26,254 nucleotides of DNA from a virus. The stretch covers positions 1-26,254 of the IMG/VR virus record IMGVR_UViG_3300036884_000118; one strand, written 5' to 3'. Made by a program: the position numbers and the translations under genes. Shown piece after piece: positions 1 to 7,916 of the stretch. Every line of letters starts with the position of its first letter. The first letter of the stretch is position 1. Under the pieces are notes generated by a model that was not told where the DNA came from, ran no database searches, and worked only from the letters and a program-made list of their open reading frames with translations.

Positions 1-1828
1 ATACCCCTGCACCGTTGCTGTGCAGCCAACCCGTGGCATCGGCCAGAGCCGAGAACGTCCCGAGCTTGGCCGAGTGCGCCTGCGTGTTCGTTCCAATCAC
101 GAGACCGAGGGTGGTTGGCGTGACCAACAGATAGGCTCCTGCGGCGTCGTAGGCTGTGCTCGCAGTGTATGCGGCTGACCCAAGGCCAAGCAAGGTCTGG
201 ACATTCCCGACCGTCAACGCACTTGGCACCGCACTCGCCCCGGAGATGTTGCCGAGGACCGTGTTGTTGGGGATGGTCGCCAGACCCCCCAATGGGAGGC
301 CGCCGCAGTTTGTGAGCACCCCTCCTGACGGTGTTCCCAGTGCGCCATTGAACAGCACCGGAGCGCCCGCAGAGCCGACATTGACTCCGAGAGCGGTAAG
401 CACGCCTGTGCCGAACGTGATCGCCGCCTGCTTCCCGTTCCATGTCAAAGCTGACGAAATGTAGGCATCGGCAATCGCCGTCCCCTGCCACACCCCGGTG
501 GCGATCGTGGCAGCGTTGAGCGAACCGGTAAGCGTCACCGACTGATCCTGGTCGATCGTCAGTGCCAGCGTTTGCGTCGTGCTGCCGTTGGGGGTGGTAT
601 AGAAGAGAATCTGGCCGCCATGGGCCGAAGTCGTCCACGCCTGTGTCGTCTTAAATAACAGCAAGCCAGGCCCTCCCCAGCCGGTCCCGTCGTAGCCCAG
701 CATACCAACGACGAACACGGCTCCCGCTGGAGTTGCGGTCTTCGCTGCATAAGTGCCACCAGCTACACTCCCGTAAACCTGAGTGCCGCCTCCGTTGAGA
801 GAGAGCAAATAAAGGCCGGTGCTATACCCGTCGGCGCGCTGTGCGAAGATGCCCTGATTCTGCGTCCCAAATGCAGCCAACCCCTGCCAGCCGGGATAGG
901 AGGCATTGTCGGTCGAGATCACGTCGCTGTAGACGGAGCAGAACCCGGACGAGCTTCCAATCGTCCCGGTCGGATTGAGCACGACGTTCTTCGATCCGCT
1001 GCCTGCATTGAGCGTGAGATTGCTTGACGCTGGGGCGGTGTGGTCCGGGCTGACTACGTTACCCGCCGACCAAATATGTTGCCCCGTCCAGGTCGGCGTG
1101 ATTGCAACCCCCAGTGCCGGTGCGGCATCCGAACGCATGAACGTGGCCGCGCTCCCGTTGACCGCCGCGAGTCCGATGGTGGCCGTAGGGTTGGCTGGTG
1201 ATGCCCCGCCTGCTCCCCAAGTCAACCCTCCGCTGCCATCGTTGGTCAGAGATCCGGCGGAGTTGGCGAGTGCAGCGAACGCATCGAGCTTCGCGCTGTG
1301 CGCCTGCGTGTTCGTTCCAATCACGAGACCGAGGGTAGTGGGCGTTACGGCAGCGGCCGCTCCATACGCATCGAAGGCATCGGAGTTCACCGTGAGCACC
1401 CCGGAGACCGTGACCGTGACGTTGCTCCCCTGCTTGACCCCGCCCAGCACCATAGTGGAAGCCACGGGCAGTGAGTAGGTGATGGGCGTCGTGATCCAAC
1501 TCCTCACGCCGGCTGCCGTTGAGGAGAGCAGGAAGCCATCCGTCGATGGATTGCCCAGCACGGGCTCGAAGACTCCGGAGTTCACCGTGAGCACCCCAGC
1601 ACCATCAATGGTCACATTGGCCCCCTGCTTGACCCCGCCCAAGACAGAGGCCGAAGCCACGGGGAGCACATAGGCAGACCCACTCGGGCCGATAGGATTA
1701 TCACCCCAGTAGAGCACGCCGCCAACGTTGCTGATCTTGCCCATTGGTGATCCGGGCAAACCACCGAGGCTCGTCAGGATGACGTCCTGCTGAACGGTCA
1801 GCTCGCCGATGAGTTGTCCTGCACTCAT
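1..1828 (-). CDS. Tail fibre / appendage protein, C-terminus beyond window
   Basis: The minus-strand frame is open from the ATG at 1828 to base 1 (609 codons, no stop), so the protein is truncated by the window edge. The start overlaps the preceding stop as ATGA (1825-1828). Residues about 55-160 hold two copies of a fibre-type repeat (LPVASxxVLGGVKQGxNVT, then GVLTVNS). A second repeat, TPTTLGLVIGTNTQAHSAKL, occurs near residue 165 and again near the left edge. The middle is rich in Gly, Ser, Thr and Ala, and contains LNAATIATGVWQGTAI and LFNGALGTPSGGVLTNCGGL. Such segments are common in phage tail-fibre and other virion appendage proteins. The likely role is host-surface contact at the tail tip. 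The receptor-binding C-terminus is not visible, so no ligand can be named. Confidence 0.8.
   Translation of the reverse strand, partial: MSAGQLIGELTVQQDVILTSLGGLPGSPMGKISNVGGVLYWGDNPIGPSGSAYVLPVASASVLGGVKQGANVTIDGAGVLTVNSGVFEPVLGNPSTDGFLLSSTAAGVRSWITTPITYSLPVASTMVLGGVKQGSNVTVTVSGVLTVNSDAFDAYGAAAAVTPTTLGLVIGTNTQAHSAKLDAFAALANSAGSLTNDGSGGLTWGAGGASPANPTATIGLAAVNGSAATFMRSDAAPALGVAITPTWTGQHIWSAGNVVSPDHTAPASSNLTLNAGSGSKNVVLNPTGTIGSSSGFCSVYSDVISTDNASYPGWQGLAAFGTQNQGIFAQRADGYSTGLYLLSLNGGGTQVYGSVAGGTYAAKTATPAGAVFVVGMLGYDGTGWGGPGLLLFKTTQAWTTSAHGGQILFYTTPNGSTTQTLALTIDQDQSVTLTGSLNAATIATGVWQGTAIADAYISSALTWNGKQAAITFGTGVLTALGVNVGSAGAPVLFNGALGTPSGGVLTNCGGLPLGGLATIPNNTVLGNISGASAVPSALTVGNVQTLLGLGSAAYTASTAYDAAGAYLLVTPTTLGLVIGTNTQAHSAKLGTFSALADATGWLHSNGAGV
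74..112. repeat. 39-nt exact direct repeat, copy 1
   Basis: Bases 74-112 are identical to 1298-1336. Both copies lie inside the tail-fibre gene and encode the GLVIGTNTQAHS-type repeat. The protein similarity extends beyond the exact DNA match. Confidence 0.9.
1298..1336. repeat. 39-nt exact direct repeat, copy 2
   Basis: This is the second copy of the 39-nt repeat at 74-112, in the same orientation and the same reading frame of the fibre gene. Confidence 0.9.
1381..1472. repeat. Imperfect fibre repeat, copy A
   Basis: This segment is similar to 1577-1664 at DNA level (shared CGGAGTTCACCGTGAGCACC and CTGCTTGACCCCGCCCA). It encodes the LPVAS...VLGGVKQG...GVLTVNS unit of the tail fibre. Confidence 0.8.
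1577..1664. repeat. Imperfect fibre repeat, copy B
   Basis: This is the partner of copy A at 1381-1472 and encodes the first LPVASASVLGGVKQG unit of the fibre protein. The copies have diverged in the middle but match closely at both ends. Confidence 0.8.
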
Positions 1829-2487
1829 AGCACGGCGTCTCCTTCCAGGGTGTACCCGGTGGCCGGGATCGAGGCCCCAAATTGGAACGTCACCCCGGAG
1901 GCCGTCAACGTGGACCAGTCGGGCCAGCAGGTGATTCCGTATCCACCGGACGGTGACGCGATGTGCGCCGTCACGGCCGTGGGTGAGGTGCCGAACGGCG
2001 TCCCGAAGACCACGGCCTGCGAGGTCTGCCCGATGGTGAGACTGTAGGAGAAGTGTTTCACGATGTCAGAAGAATCCGGGATTGCGATGTCCTCCGTGTC
2101 CCATGCCCCGCCGCTGAACTTGTACTCGACCACCACGTCCACCCCCTGTGGAGTAAACACGGCCCCGTCGAATGTCGCATTCTGCAGGTTGAGCTGCTGC
2201 GTTCCGGGCACTGGGTCCCCGACCAGCCAGACGATATTGCCCTGCCCGGCCAGGGAATTGGCGTGCGTGGCCACGAACACGTCCGCCGACTTGATGTCGC
2301 CGAACTGCCGGTGCACCTTGAAGGCGAACTCGGAGCTCAGATTTCCCCGAGGGAAGAATGAATTGGCTGCGGATCGGAAGAAGTTCGCCACCTCCGTGAT
2401 CACCTTCTGGGGCAGGTGCAGGTCGAACGGCTCCCCTGTGATCCCTCCGGGTGCCAGCACCGTTCCATTGTAGAAGATTTGTGACAC
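1825..2487 (-). CDS. Phage structural protein, long paralogue of the upstream gene
   Basis: A 220-residue protein starting at a GTG codon (2487), three bases after the stop of the gene upstream (2491). Its first 120 or so residues align with that upstream protein: both have a GGxxGEP motif, then a helix ITExANFFRxAAxSxFxRxN, then an AGQGNIVWL/PGQGDLVFV strand and an FSGG turn. This copy adds about 95 C-terminal residues (SSDIVKHFSYSLTIGQ to the end) that look beta-rich and end in a GYTLEGDAVL-type strand. It lies between the tail-tube-like gene and the fibre and overlaps the fibre start by 4 nt, so a baseplate, tail-tip or adaptor role is inferred. I do not recognise the family. Confidence 0.75.
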   Translation of the reverse strand: MSQIFYNGTVLAPGGITGEPFDLHLPQKVITEVANFFRSAANSFFPRGNLSSEFAFKVHRQFGDIKSADVFVATHANSLAGQGNIVWLVGDPVPGTQQLNLQNATFDGAVFTPQGVDVVVEYKFSGGAWDTEDIAIPDSSDIVKHFSYSLTIGQTSQAVVFGTPFGTSPTAVTAHIASPSGGYGITCWPDWSTLTASGVTFQFGASIPATGYTLEGDAVL

Positions 2488-2490
2488 GGC

Positions 2491-2868
2491 TCACGAGGTG
2501 AAGATGCCGCCTGAGAAGGCGTACGTGGTGGTGATGGAGACTCCCATCATCACGGAGTTGACTCCGGTGAAGACGGCGGCTGGGAGCGTGAGGGTGGTCG
2601 CGTCCTGGACGAACACCAGGTCGCCCTGCCCCGGCAGCGTGTTGACCCCGGTGGCGAAGGCGACGGAGGCCGCCGCCAGGCTGCCGTAAGACCGCGTGAT
2701 GCTGAACCCCACTTCGGTGGAGACATTGGCCCGGCTGAACCAGGACATCGCCGCAGCGCGGAAGAAGTTCGCCGCCTCCGTGATCTGCTTGTTGTTCACG
2801 CGGAAGCCTCCCGGTTCACCCAGGAGGCCGCCTGCGCCCAACGTCACTCCGCCGTAGGTTGAAGTCAT
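2491..2868 (-). CDS. Phage structural protein, short paralogue
   Basis: A 125-residue protein with an ATG at 2868, three bases after the stop of the tail-tube-like gene (2872). It is a shorter homologue of the next gene downstream and shares GGLLGEPGG, ITEAANFFRAAAMSWFSRAN and PGQGDLVFV with it. It stops just after the shared FSGG turn and so lacks the extra beta-rich C-terminal part. The pair looks like a tandem duplication followed by gain or loss of a C-terminal domain. Its position after the tube gene and before the fibre suggests a tail or tail-tip component. No catalytic residues or known domain were recognised. Confidence 0.7.
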   Translation of the reverse strand: MTSTYGGVTLGAGGLLGEPGGFRVNNKQITEAANFFRAAAMSWFSRANVSTEVGFSITRSYGSLAAASVAFATGVNTLPGQGDLVFVQDATTLTLPAAVFTGVNSVMMGVSITTTYAFSGGIFTS

Positions 2869-2871
2869 GGA

Positions 2872-4074
2872 TCAGGAACTTGGGGCCTCTGCCGAGATGG
2901 CGAAGACCGGATGGATGCCTCCGGAGCCGTAGAAGTTGCGGCTCGTCTCCCATTCAAATGATCCGGCCCGCGGGTTGGTCGCGTCAAACTGCTGCGGGGC
3001 ATTCCGAAGCGCAGCTCCGTAGAACCGGGCATTCACGGAGTTGTTCACGGCCGCGATCACGAAGTCGTTGATTGTTCGCTCCACGCCGCGTCCAGCCCCG
3101 GCACCCTGCATGTCCAGGTATTTGCTCAGCTGGTCTTCGTTCATCCCGGCCGGCTGGCCGCTGATGGTGGCCGTGAGGCCCGTGATCTTGCGGGAGAGGA
3201 CGCCGAGTTGATCCGTCTCGAACGGGGCCAACCCCAGGTTGAACCGGGCCGTCACCGGACCCCGGCACTGGAAGCTGCTGAACGGAGCCGCCGAGCCCCA
3301 GCTCAGCACGTACTCGTTCGTGGGAATGATGGCCTTGTTCGCCCCGAGGTTGCTCCAGGATCCCGTGCCGATGGTGAAGAAGCTCCCGCTTGCGCTCCAC
3401 TCCACCCCGTTCTGCCGGAAGCACTCAAAGGTGAGGGAGCCGTACAGTGTCCCGATGGCACTGAACACCAGGTCGGGCATCCCGACGACGGCTGCCACGG
3501 GGAAGGTGATCGTGTTGCCCATCATGGTGGTGATGGTCAGCGGCTCCTGCTCCACGATCTGGCTGTTGCCCGTCCCCGCCGTGGTGAGGGCAACCGGGCC
3601 GGTGAGCGCCAGGGCGGCATTTAGCGTCGTATAGAAGCTGATCGTGTTCGCGTCGTTCACCCCAACATAGTAGATCGTCCCCAGCGCTAGGGATCCGGGC
3701 AGCGTGCCGAAGCTTCCCACGCTCACGGGAGTCCCGGGGCGCAGACCGTGGCCCGTCACCGTGATCGTGCTGGCCCCGGTGTTAACGTTGGCGCTGGCCC
3801 AGGCCGTGACCGGCGTGACGAGCTGGCCGAACTTCGGGTTGGTCCACGGATAGAGGATCGCCGCGAGCGCGTCCGTGAACTCGCCGACGGGCATCAGCGT
3901 GATGCGGGCCGTGGGCTGCTTGGCCCGGCGGTCGATTGGACCGTAGGCACTGGTCTCGATGGCAAAGTCGTCCTGCATAAAGGCGGCTCCGAGCGTGCGG
4001 GCAGAAAGGAAGGTCTGTCCCTTGTATTTGATCTCGGCCGGGCCTTCGATGAATTGGGCAAGATTGAAGCTCAT
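2872..4074 (-). CDS. Putative major tail (tube) protein with inserted beta domain
   Basis: A 400-residue protein starting MSFNLAQFIEGPAEIKYKG. The N-terminus (AEIKYKGQTFLSAR, then a TARITLMPVGEFTDAL segment) and the C-terminus (ARFNLGLAPFETDQLGVLSRKITG) resemble tail-tube-type proteins, which polymerise into the tube through which DNA passes. Residues about 98-172 look like a separate inserted domain with the pattern GHGLRPGTPVSVG...LPGSLALGTIYYVG, seen in many surface and phage beta domains. The gene lies directly after the tail-completion-like gene, as tube genes often do. The assignment rests on position and general features, not a diagnostic motif. Another virion protein is the main alternative. 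Confidence 0.55.
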   Translation of the reverse strand: MSFNLAQFIEGPAEIKYKGQTFLSARTLGAAFMQDDFAIETSAYGPIDRRAKQPTARITLMPVGEFTDALAAILYPWTNPKFGQLVTPVTAWASANVNTGASTITVTGHGLRPGTPVSVGSFGTLPGSLALGTIYYVGVNDANTISFYTTLNAALALTGPVALTTAGTGNSQIVEQEPLTITTMMGNTITFPVAAVVGMPDLVFSAIGTLYGSLTFECFRQNGVEWSASGSFFTIGTGSWSNLGANKAIIPTNEYVLSWGSAAPFSSFQCRGPVTARFNLGLAPFETDQLGVLSRKITGLTATISGQPAGMNEDQLSKYLDMQGAGAGRGVERTINDFVIAAVNNSVNARFYGAALRNAPQQFDATNPRAGSFEWETSRNFYGSGGIHPVFAISAEAPSS

Positions 4075-4115
4075 GATGTTTTAGATGCTGGGTTCAGCGG
4101 GTTGGAATTTTGGTT

Positions 4116-4886
4116 TCAAGAAGTGGCGATCGTGTCCGCCGGCGTGATGTCAGCGTTGGTAATGTTGCTGGGCTGGAAGCCAGCCGCGAGGTTGTCCCCG
4201 AGCACGCGCAGCGTGACGTTGCTGCTGGGAACGGGGACGAAGAAGGGGCCGGTATAGCGCAGGGCTGTGGAGCTCGACAGCTGCGTGGTGGGGGCAGGAT
4301 AGGTACCGTCCAGCGTGTACCAGAGGTCAGCCCCGGCCGTGGGACTGGCCAGCGTGATATTCAGACCGGGAGGGCTGATCTGCACGTCATAGGTGATCAC
4401 TGGCTGGGTCACCTTGGGCAGCTTGTTGAGCACGCCCAGCCTCCGGAAATAACAAATATAACTCACTCGGCCGGTTTTCACCGTCACCGGCTCCGCCCCA
4501 TCGAACACCAGCGTTCCACCCCGACCGAGTGAGAGATAGTGGTCCACGTCGATCAACGTCTCCGTGATCGCCTCTGCGGTCAGCCCTGCCCCGCTCGATC
4601 CGAGAGCGGCCGGTGGCCAGCAGATGACCTGCACGCCGTAGCGCGCAAAGTACCTAGGCCCCGGGGCATCCTTCATCTCCGGGAGCAGCTTGGGCATGAG
4701 CACGATGATCACGGCCCCGCTCTTCCCGTTGGCCGGGTTGAACTCCGCGAGGGCCGTCTCCACGTCGCTCTCGATGACTCCCCGGCGCTGCAGCAGAATC
4801 GCCACCTGCGGGAAACAGCACGCCAGCCGGGCAAAGATGTCCTCCTGGTCCAGTTCAACTTCTGATTTGGTTAGGTCAATGCTCAT
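4116..4886 (-). CDS. Tail completion/terminator-like protein with chitobiase C-terminal-like domain
   Basis: A 256-residue protein whose start overlaps the upstream gpG-like gene by ATGA (4883-4886). The N-terminal half (DIFARLACCFPQVAILLQRR, then SGAVIIVLMPKLLPE) has the size and position of tail terminator or completion proteins that cap the tail and join it to the head. Residues about 165-245 look like a beta-sandwich of the chitobiase/beta-hexosaminidase C-terminal type, with the pattern ITLASPTAGADLWYTLDGTYP, RYTGPF and a final VTLRVLGDN strand. Such domains decorate many secreted and phage proteins and are often linked to carbohydrate contact. The fusion of the two parts is unusual. The call for the N-terminal half is mostly positional. 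Confidence 0.6.
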   Translation of the reverse strand: MSIDLTKSEVELDQEDIFARLACCFPQVAILLQRRGVIESDVETALAEFNPANGKSGAVIIVLMPKLLPEMKDAPGPRYFARYGVQVICWPPAALGSSGAGLTAEAITETLIDVDHYLSLGRGGTLVFDGAEPVTVKTGRVSYICYFRRLGVLNKLPKVTQPVITYDVQISPPGLNITLASPTAGADLWYTLDGTYPAPTTQLSSSTALRYTGPFFVPVPSSNVTLRVLGDNLAAGFQPSNITNADITPADTIATS

Positions 4887-5602
4887 GGTACGAAAGTTTC
4901 AATCCATCCCCCTTGGCTCGCCAGCGCCTCCACGTATTGGTCAACGGCCGTCTGGAGGCCGTCATTCAACTCCTCGTCCGTCGGGAGCACGTTCTCATTG
5001 GCCCCGATCGTGGCGTGCTCCACCAGCCAGTACATGATCACCTGGCCACCGAAGACTCCGGCCACGGCAGCCTTCTCCCCGAGTGCCTTGTTGTACCGCT
5101 TGGAGGCTCCCTTGACGGCCGGGACGATCTCCTCCTTGATCACCAGAGCGTATGGCCCCTTGCGACCCCAGGCGATCTCCAGCTGCCCCGCGAAGTCACT
5201 GGCCGAGTGCCCGTAGGCTTCAGCGCAAGCCGGAATGGTGAGGTATTTCGTGGGCTGCCCGGTCGCGAAGCTGATTCCCTTCCCGGCTTCTACGGTCCCG
5301 CCAAAGTAGTGGAGCCCGATTCCCACCTGCGCGATGGAGATCGTGAACCCGTCCTGCTCCACGTGGAAGCTCGTCCCCTTAGCTGCGTTCCCATAATAGT
5401 TGCTCTTCGGCGCCCCATAGACGTTCTGGGTCGAGGCGTTCAGGTCCTGGAGGTTGTCCCGGAAGGTGTCCCGTGCTGCTCGGGCCAGGACGGGATTCAG
5501 GTGCCGCAGGCCCTCCTCCTCCGAGCGGCCGCCCAGCGCATAGAGCGCACCCTGGGCCTTCAGGAGCATGTCTTGGTCAATCTCCAGGTCGGCGCTGATC
5601 AT
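4883..5602 (-). CDS. Mu gpG-like virion morphogenesis protein
   Basis: A 239-residue protein whose ATG at 5602 overlaps the stop of the gpF-like gene by 4 nt. Family features of the gpG/tail-completion group are visible: a helical N-terminus (HLNPVLARAARDTFRDNLQ), a region starting NVYGAPKSNYYGNAA, and then LHYFGGTVEAGK followed by TKYLTIPA. The last two match the HGGT...KYLxIP pattern of this family. In Mu, gpG follows gpF in the operon, and the same order is kept here. The C-terminal 100 residues (LVIKEEIVPAVKG onward) extend beyond the core. The protein probably acts in joining tail to head. Confidence 0.75.
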   Translation of the reverse strand: MISADLEIDQDMLLKAQGALYALGGRSEEEGLRHLNPVLARAARDTFRDNLQDLNASTQNVYGAPKSNYYGNAAKGTSFHVEQDGFTISIAQVGIGLHYFGGTVEAGKGISFATGQPTKYLTIPACAEAYGHSASDFAGQLEIAWGRKGPYALVIKEEIVPAVKGASKRYNKALGEKAAVAGVFGGQVIMYWLVEHATIGANENVLPTDEELNDGLQTAVDQYVEALASQGGWIETFVP

Positions 5603-6393
5603 TCGGCTCCTTTCCCGGTGTACCGGAGCACCCCGGACTTGTCGAATCGGGCCAGGTTCCCGAGGAAGTCCAGCAGCGTGGACTTCAGGTTGGCATCCCG
5701 GAGGTCGAGATCCTGCTTCAGATCGTCGTTGATCCCCCGGTCCTCTGGTTCTATCCTCTGGCCCGGCTCGATCACGCCCAGGCGAACAGCATCACTCCTG
5801 GATACGTCCCTGACGTCCATCCCGGAGTTGAACGCGAACGGCGGGAAGGGATTCCCCAGGCCGTCCTCGAAGAGATCCGGGCTGCCGAGCTCGTCCCAGA
5901 TGTCATCATCCTTGGCCGCGACCATCCGGCCGTCCACCAGCTCCCCGCCGGCTTCCTCCCAGCGGTCCGGCCAGTCCCTGGGTTTCCGGGGGACGTTCAC
6001 CCGGACCAGCTCCTGCGCCGGCCAGGTGTCGAGGATCCCCTGATCCTGCCCCTGGGTGAAGCTCCCGTAGCCTTCCGCGAGCTGGACGTTGGTGTCCAGG
6101 ATCAGATTGAGCCGGGCATCAGAGAGGTTTCCGAACCCGAGCTCGTCCGCCACGCGCTTGAGCATGGACCGCTCCGCATCCCGCGTCGAGTTCCCGGCCA
6201 GGATCTCGTCTATGGAGTTTCCCATCCGGTCGAGGGCCTTCGCACTCTCCACAGTGCTCGACCAAAACATCCGCTCCTTCAACTCCGCGGGGAGCACGGA
6301 GAGCAGCTTGGTGCGCAGCTCCGTCGGGATCAGCATCCGGGCCAGCCGGCTGTTGACCGCATCCTCGAATGGAACTGGAGCCGGGAAGATCAT
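5599..6393 (-). CDS. Mu gpF-like minor head protein (phage head morphogenesis)
   Basis: The frame stays open upstream to 6510, but the ATG at 6393 overlaps the stop of the glycosyltransferase gene by ATGA, as at every neighbouring junction, so I choose that start (264 residues). The core SPDLFEDGLGNPFPPFAF followed by NSGMDVRDVSRSDAV (residues 171-202) resembles the conserved region of SPP1 gp7/Mu gpF minor head proteins, which sit at the portal vertex. The usual place for this gene is next to the portal. Here it lies about 10 kb downstream, after the capsid genes and the sugar cassette, but still just before a gpG-like gene. The N-terminal 90 residues are charged and helical. Confidence 0.65.
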   Translation of the reverse strand: MIFPAPVPFEDAVNSRLARMLIPTELRTKLLSVLPAELKERMFWSSTVESAKALDRMGNSIDEILAGNSTRDAERSMLKRVADELGFGNLSDARLNLILDTNVQLAEGYGSFTQGQDQGILDTWPAQELVRVNVPRKPRDWPDRWEEAGGELVDGRMVAAKDDDIWDELGSPDLFEDGLGNPFPPFAFNSGMDVRDVSRSDAVRLGVIEPGQRIEPEDRGINDDLKQDLDLRDANLKSTLLDFLGNLARFDKSGVLRYTGKGAE

Positions 6394-7916
6394 GGCGCTG
6401 CGGGGATGAGCTGTCCACCTCGAACGGTAAAAGTCCGAATCGCCTTCGGCTCCGGCGCTGGTGCTACCGAAACGGCTGTGGCCGCTGAAGGCACGGGCAC
6501 CCCGCTCCACTTGGCGAGGTAACGCTGGGCATTGACGTCGAGAAGCTGCTGGTATTCTGGCTGCTTGGCGAAGCTGCAGTTGGCCGCATCATGGTCCACC
6601 ACGCACTCCCCGCAGATCCCCAGCCGCCCGCCGGCCCGCTTGATCCGGTAGCAGTAGTCATTATCCTCCCACATGCCGCCCTCATACAGCTCGTCAAACG
6701 GCCCGATGGTCTCCAGCGTTCTCCGGGGCAGGTACACGCAGATGAACGGGAATCGCTCCGGCTCCTCCACGCAACCCCGGCGATCGAGCTTCTGCAGGGG
6801 CAGGCTACTGCGGCCATGGACGACAGCACTCACGGCTGCCCAGTCCCGGCTGGCCTGCTGCAGCGCGCCGAAGCCACCCCGACTGGAGAGGAAGGCATCA
6901 TCATTGCAGAGCAGAACATCGTTGCGGCCGGCAGCGCTGAGTGCCAGGTTGGCATTAACCGCGAACGTGAACGGCTCCGGACCGGTGATCCAGCGCACTC
7001 CCTGGACTCTGGCGCGGTCCGCCTCGGAGATCCGGTCGGCCAGCACCACGATGTCCAGCGTGGGCCCTTGCTGCCGCCGCATCGCGGCCACGCAACGCAC
7101 CACGTTCTCGATCTGCCGGCTCAGGATCGCCACGGTGTAAGGCCGGAGCGGAACGGCCAAGGCCGGGATCACCTCGCTCTGCTTGAATTGGAGTCTGGCC
7201 CGAGTGGTCCTGGCTTGCACCAGGGGATCCTCATAACTGCCCCAGTGGCGGCGAAGATTCTCCGCGGAGAGCCGGCGGCGGCGCAGCCGGAGCCGATTGG
7301 TGAGCAGCTCCACTGGTCCCAGCCACTTGTAGTGGAGCAGCAGGGTGCGAGGAGTCTGGGAGACCATACGAGTCATGTCCAGATGGCTGCCGTTTTTCAG
7401 CAGCGCGTTGGCCCGGTGCGCCCCGCCGTCAAAGTTCATCTCCTCCACCAGGGAGGGCTGGAAAAGCACCGGCTTGGAGTAGATGGGATGGTTGGGCATG
7501 CCCCGGCGCACCTGCTCGTAAATCTGCCCGTCCGTGGTGGGGAACGTCTCGCTGAACATGTCCCAGCCCTCCGCCAGGATCACGGGCTGCCGCTGGGCCG
7601 CGTAGGCTGCCAGAGTGGCCTCCACTCCGCAGGGGAAATAGGCCAGCTCGTCCGCATCCATCGTGAGCACCCAGTCGGCGTCCGTTCCCTTCCAGCAGGA
7701 GCCTTTGAGCTTCCTGGCCAGATCATCATTGAGCTCGTTCCCCGTGTCCCAATCGAGAACGTGCGCCCCTCCCCTCCGGGCCACGTCCCGAGTTCCGTCC
7801 GTGCTCCGGCCGTCATGCACATAAATGTTTCCCGAGGCGAACGTGTTGTAGTGCCGCAGCGCGTAGGCCAGGATGGCCTCCTCGTTATATGCCAGGATGT
7901 GGACCTCAATCTTCAT
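6390..7916 (-). CDS. Two-domain family 2-type glycosyltransferase
   Basis: A 508-residue protein carrying two glycosyltransferase-A folds in tandem. Domain 1 (about 1-240) starts KIEVHILAYNEEAIL, has VHDGRSTDGTRDVA and an acidic MDADE motif at 86-90 for metal and nucleotide-sugar binding. Domain 2 (about 258-470) starts YTVAILSRQIENVVRCV, has FAVNANLAL followed by LLCNDDAFL (Asp339-Asp340), then FDELYEGGMWEDNDYCYRIK and a late VVDHDAANCSF. That order is typical of GT2 enzymes. It probably transfers two sugars or builds a disaccharide. The last 30 residues are Ala/Pro-rich. Its start overlaps the GT8-like gene and its stop overlaps the gpF-like gene, both by ATGA. The acceptor is unknown: a virion protein or the host envelope are both possible. 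Confidence 0.85.
   Translation of the reverse strand: MKIEVHILAYNEEAILAYALRHYNTFASGNIYVHDGRSTDGTRDVARRGGAHVLDWDTGNELNDDLARKLKGSCWKGTDADWVLTMDADELAYFPCGVEATLAAYAAQRQPVILAEGWDMFSETFPTTDGQIYEQVRRGMPNHPIYSKPVLFQPSLVEEMNFDGGAHRANALLKNGSHLDMTRMVSQTPRTLLLHYKWLGPVELLTNRLRLRRRRLSAENLRRHWGSYEDPLVQARTTRARLQFKQSEVIPALAVPLRPYTVAILSRQIENVVRCVAAMRRQQGPTLDIVVLADRISEADRARVQGVRWITGPEPFTFAVNANLALSAAGRNDVLLCNDDAFLSSRGGFGALQQASRDWAAVSAVVHGRSSLPLQKLDRRGCVEEPERFPFICVYLPRRTLETIGPFDELYEGGMWEDNDYCYRIKRAGGRLGICGECVVDHDAANCSFAKQPEYQQLLDVNAQRYLAKWSGVPVPSAATAVSVAPAPEPKAIRTFTVRGGQLIPAAP

Noticed and set aside
4913-6043. Plus-strand open frame of 376 codons
   Set aside because: It lies opposite the gpG-like and gpF-like genes, which are joined by ATGA overlaps. 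No motif is seen in the plus-strand frame.
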